A DNA stretch of 5,898 nt from Burkholderiales bacterium (GTDB lineage: Bacteria > Pseudomonadota > Gammaproteobacteria > Burkholderiales > SG8-39). Positions 3,812 through 5,898 of the stretch are shown one piece after another; within the stretch, counting starts at the first letter, position 1, and each line of letters starts with the position of its first letter. A model generated the notes under the pieces. That model was not told the DNA's origin, made no database searches, and saw only the letters and a program-made list of their open reading frames with translations. A program made the position numbers and the translations under genes. The stretch is from assembly GCA_017880745.1 (NCBI GenBank), contig JADGRR010000221.1, forward strand, positions 1 to 5,898. Reading direction: 5' to 3'.

Positions 3812-5898
3812 ATGGGATCACACGCTGCACTACGTCTCGACTTGCCGCTCGAGGGCATGACCTGCGCCGCCTGCGCGGCGCGCATCGAAAAGAGCCTGAA
3901 CAAGCTGCCCGGCGTGGTGGCGAACGTGAACTTTGCGGCGGAATCGGCGCAGGTGACGCTCCAGCCGGAGCTGAATTCGCCCGCCGCGGTAGTCGAGGCG
4001 ATTCAACGCACCGGGTATTCGGTGCCGGTCCGGGCGGCCGAGTTCCAGATCTACGGCATGACCTGCGTCGCCTGCGCGACGCGCATCGAAAAGGTTTTGA
4101 ACCAGCTCCCGGGCGTCGAGGCGACGGTCAATTTCGCCAGCGAGACCGCCCGGGTCCGCTACATGCCCGGACTGGTCACGCCTGATTCGCTGATCGCGGC
4201 GGTCCGAAAAGCCGGGTACGAGGCGAGCGAACGCGTCGAGGCGAACGCCGCGGAGGAGAAGGCGCGGCGCGCCGACGCCTACCGTGCCGAACTTCGGCGG
4301 TTATGGATTTCCATCGCGCTCAGTCTGCCGCTGCTGCTGGGGATGTTGTCGATGTTCGGTGAGGCGCACACCGAACTGTTGCCGCGCTGGCTGCAACTCG
4401 CGCTCGCCACGCCGGTGCAGTTCTGGATCGGACGGCGCTTCTACGTCGGCGGCTACAAGGCATTGCGCGGCGGCGGCGCCAACATGGATGTGCTGATCGC
4501 GCTCGGCACGACGATGGCCTACGGCCTCTCCGCCGTCGTGACGCTCGCCGGCCTGCGGCATCAGCACGTCTACTTCGAAGCGAGCGCGGTCATCATCACG
4601 CTGGTCCTGATGGGCAAGCTGCTCGAAGCGCGAGCCAAGCTCAGAACCTCGGCCGCCATCGAGGCGCTCATTCGGCTGCAGCCCAAGACCGCCCGCGTGG
4701 AGCGCGACGGCGTGCTGGTCGAGGTGCCGGTCGCGAGCATGCATATCGGCGATATGTTCGTTGTCCGATCCGGAGAGAGCATTCCCGTCGACGGCCTGAT
4801 AGCGACCGGGGAATCCGGCGTCGACGAAAGCATGCTCACCGGGGAGAGCCTTGCGGTCGGCAAGCGGCCGGGCGACAAGGTGTTCGCCGGCACGCTCAAT
4901 CAGCAGGGACTGTTGCGCTGCCGGGCCGAGGGCGTAGGCGCGGCGACCATGCTCGCCGGCATCATCCGCCTGGTGCGCGAGGCCCAGGGCACGAAGGCGC
5001 CGATCCAGCGTCTTGCCGACCGGGTTGCGGGCGTGTTCGTGCCGGTGGTCGTCGCAATCAGCGCGCTGACGTTTGCGCTGTGGTGGGCAATAGGCGGCGA
5101 TCTGGCGCCGGCGCTGGTGAACGCGGTCGCGGTTCTGGTCATCGCCTGCCCGTGCGCGCTCGGCCTGGCGACGCCGACGGCCATCATGGTCGGCACCGGG
5201 CGCGGCGCGCAGGTCGGCGTGCTGGTCAAGAATGCGGTGGCGCTGGAGCAGGCGGAGAAGATTCGCACGCTGATCGTCGACAAGACCGGCACGCTTACCG
5301 AGGGCAAGCCGGTGGTGACGGACGTGGTTCCGGCTACGGGTTTCTCGGCCCGCGACCTGGTCGCGGCGGCGGCGAGCCTCGAATCCGGCTCCGCGCATCC
5401 GCTGGCGCACGCGGTGCTCGAACATGCGAAACAGCAGGGCATCGCACCGGCTCCGATACGCGAATTTCATTCCGTCACCGGCAAGGGCGTGCAGGCGGTG
5501 CTCGACGTTCCGGCACTCGGCGGAGAACAGACGCTGCTCCTGGGCGCGCCGGACTTTCTCGTGGAATCGGGCCTGGCCATCGACGCCGTGGCGATCGGAC
5601 CGCTGGTCGAGCAAGGCAAGACCGTGATCGCGGTCGGCGGCGCCGGGCGCGTGCTCGGCTATGTCGCAATCGCCGACAAGCTGCGCCCAAGCTCGCGCGA
5701 AGCGGTGGCGAAATTGAAAGACATGGGGATCGATGTGGTGATGCTGACCGGCGACAACGCCGCGACGGCGAAGGCGATTGCCGCAGCTGCCGGCGTCAGC
5801 AGCTACCGGGCCCAGGTGCTGCCGGGAGAGAAAGTGGCTGCAGTGGCCGAATTCAAGACAGAAGGTCGTGTGGTCGGGATGGTCGGCGATGGGGTCAA
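3812..5898 (+). CDS. copA: Cu(I)-translocating P1B-type ATPase, partial (C-terminus off the right edge)
   Basis: The frame is open from ATG 3812 to the window end, 695 codons plus two bases. Two HMA metal-binding domains come first, with GMTCAAC (Cys18, Cys21) and GMTCVAC (Cys85, Cys88). Membrane helices begin near residue 164, with the NMDVLIALGT helix typical of copper pumps. The actuator loop carries TGES (343-346), the transport helix has CPC (446-448), the phosphorylation motif is DKTGT (Asp490), the nucleotide domain has SAHPL (His529, Pro530), and TGDN (646-649) follows. The window ends inside GDGVND, so the last two helices with their copper-site residues are missing. All catalytic residues seen are intact. 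CPC with two GMTCxxC domains points to Cu(I)/Ag(I) export from the cytoplasm. The start lies about 30 bases after the promoter; no good ribosome site precedes it, but no other in-frame ATG fits before the first HMA motif. Confidence 0.96.
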   Translation, partial: MGSHAALRLDLPLEGMTCAACAARIEKSLNKLPGVVANVNFAAESAQVTLQPELNSPAAVVEAIQRTGYSVPVRAAEFQIYGMTCVACATRIEKVLNQLPGVEATVNFASETARVRYMPGLVTPDSLIAAVRKAGYEASERVEANAAEEKARRADAYRAELRRLWISIALSLPLLLGMLSMFGEAHTELLPRWLQLALATPVQFWIGRRFYVGGYKALRGGGANMDVLIALGTTMAYGLSAVVTLAGLRHQHVYFEASAVIITLVLMGKLLEARAKLRTSAAIEALIRLQPKTARVERDGVLVEVPVASMHIGDMFVVRSGESIPVDGLIATGESGVDESMLTGESLAVGKRPGDKVFAGTLNQQGLLRCRAEGVGAATMLAGIIRLVREAQGTKAPIQRLADRVAGVFVPVVVAISALTFALWWAIGGDLAPALVNAVAVLVIACPCALGLATPTAIMVGTGRGAQVGVLVKNAVALEQAEKIRTLIVDKTGTLTEGKPVVTDVVPATGFSARDLVAAAASLESGSAHPLAHAVLEHAKQQGIAPAPIREFHSVTGKGVQAVLDVPALGGEQTLLLGAPDFLVESGLAIDAVAIGPLVEQGKTVIAVGGAGRVLGYVAIADKLRPSSREAVAKLKDMGIDVVMLTGDNAATAKAIAAAAGVSSYRAQVLPGEKVAAVAEFKTEGRVVGMVGDGV

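Noticed and set aside
4301..5614. Long minus-strand open frame (437 codons) opposite the ATPase gene
   Set aside because: It lies wholly antisense to a well-supported ATPase frame, its composition is Arg/His/Asp-rich and low in hydrophobic residues, and it shows no domain. Such antisense frames are common opposite GC-rich genes.

Overview
The window looks like a chromosomal stretch of a GC-rich Gram-negative bacterium, most likely a betaproteobacterium. That placement rests on the style of the LemA lipoprotein, the Sec signal peptides ending in AxA, and a proteobacterial two-HMA copper ATPase; it is a judgement from protein style, not a database result. The theme is periplasmic and membrane handling of a soft metal, probably copper.

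Left half (1-2578), all on the minus strand and read right to left: a 71-residue two-helix membrane protein (2363-2578), a methionine-rich exported protein gene broken by an in-frame amber codon (1775-2227), a second, intact methionine-rich exported protein (1324-1671), a LemA-family lipoprotein (657-1289), and a TPM-domain protein (651 to beyond the left edge). The lemA and TPM genes are 5 bases apart and surely co-transcribed. The whole set could be one transcript, but the 135-base and 103-base gaps around the broken gene leave room for separate promoters.

Middle (2579-3274): about 700 bases with no convincing gene. It separates the minus-strand block from the plus-strand block and holds a perfect ATTACAA-GT-TTGTAAT inverted repeat, two hairpins, and a row of CATTC-type hexamers resembling a Fur box.

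Right half (3275-5898), plus strand: a small exported protein with a His/Met/Lys repeat (3275-3643), a strong intrinsic terminator (3666-3703), then a promoter built into an array of four alternating ATACC/GGTAT half-sites spaced exactly 12 bases apart, and a Cu(I)-type P1B ATPase (3812 to beyond the right edge, cut inside its GDGVND motif).

A reasonable reading: the ATPase moves Cu(I) out of the cytoplasm, and the Met- and His/Met-rich small proteins bind or buffer it in the periplasm. The ATPase promoter looks repressed by a metal sensor (CsoR-like is my first guess). The role of the small proteins is inferred from composition and neighbourhood only. The most unusual items are the operator array, the amber-interrupted Met-rich gene and the group of uncharacterised Met-rich small proteins.
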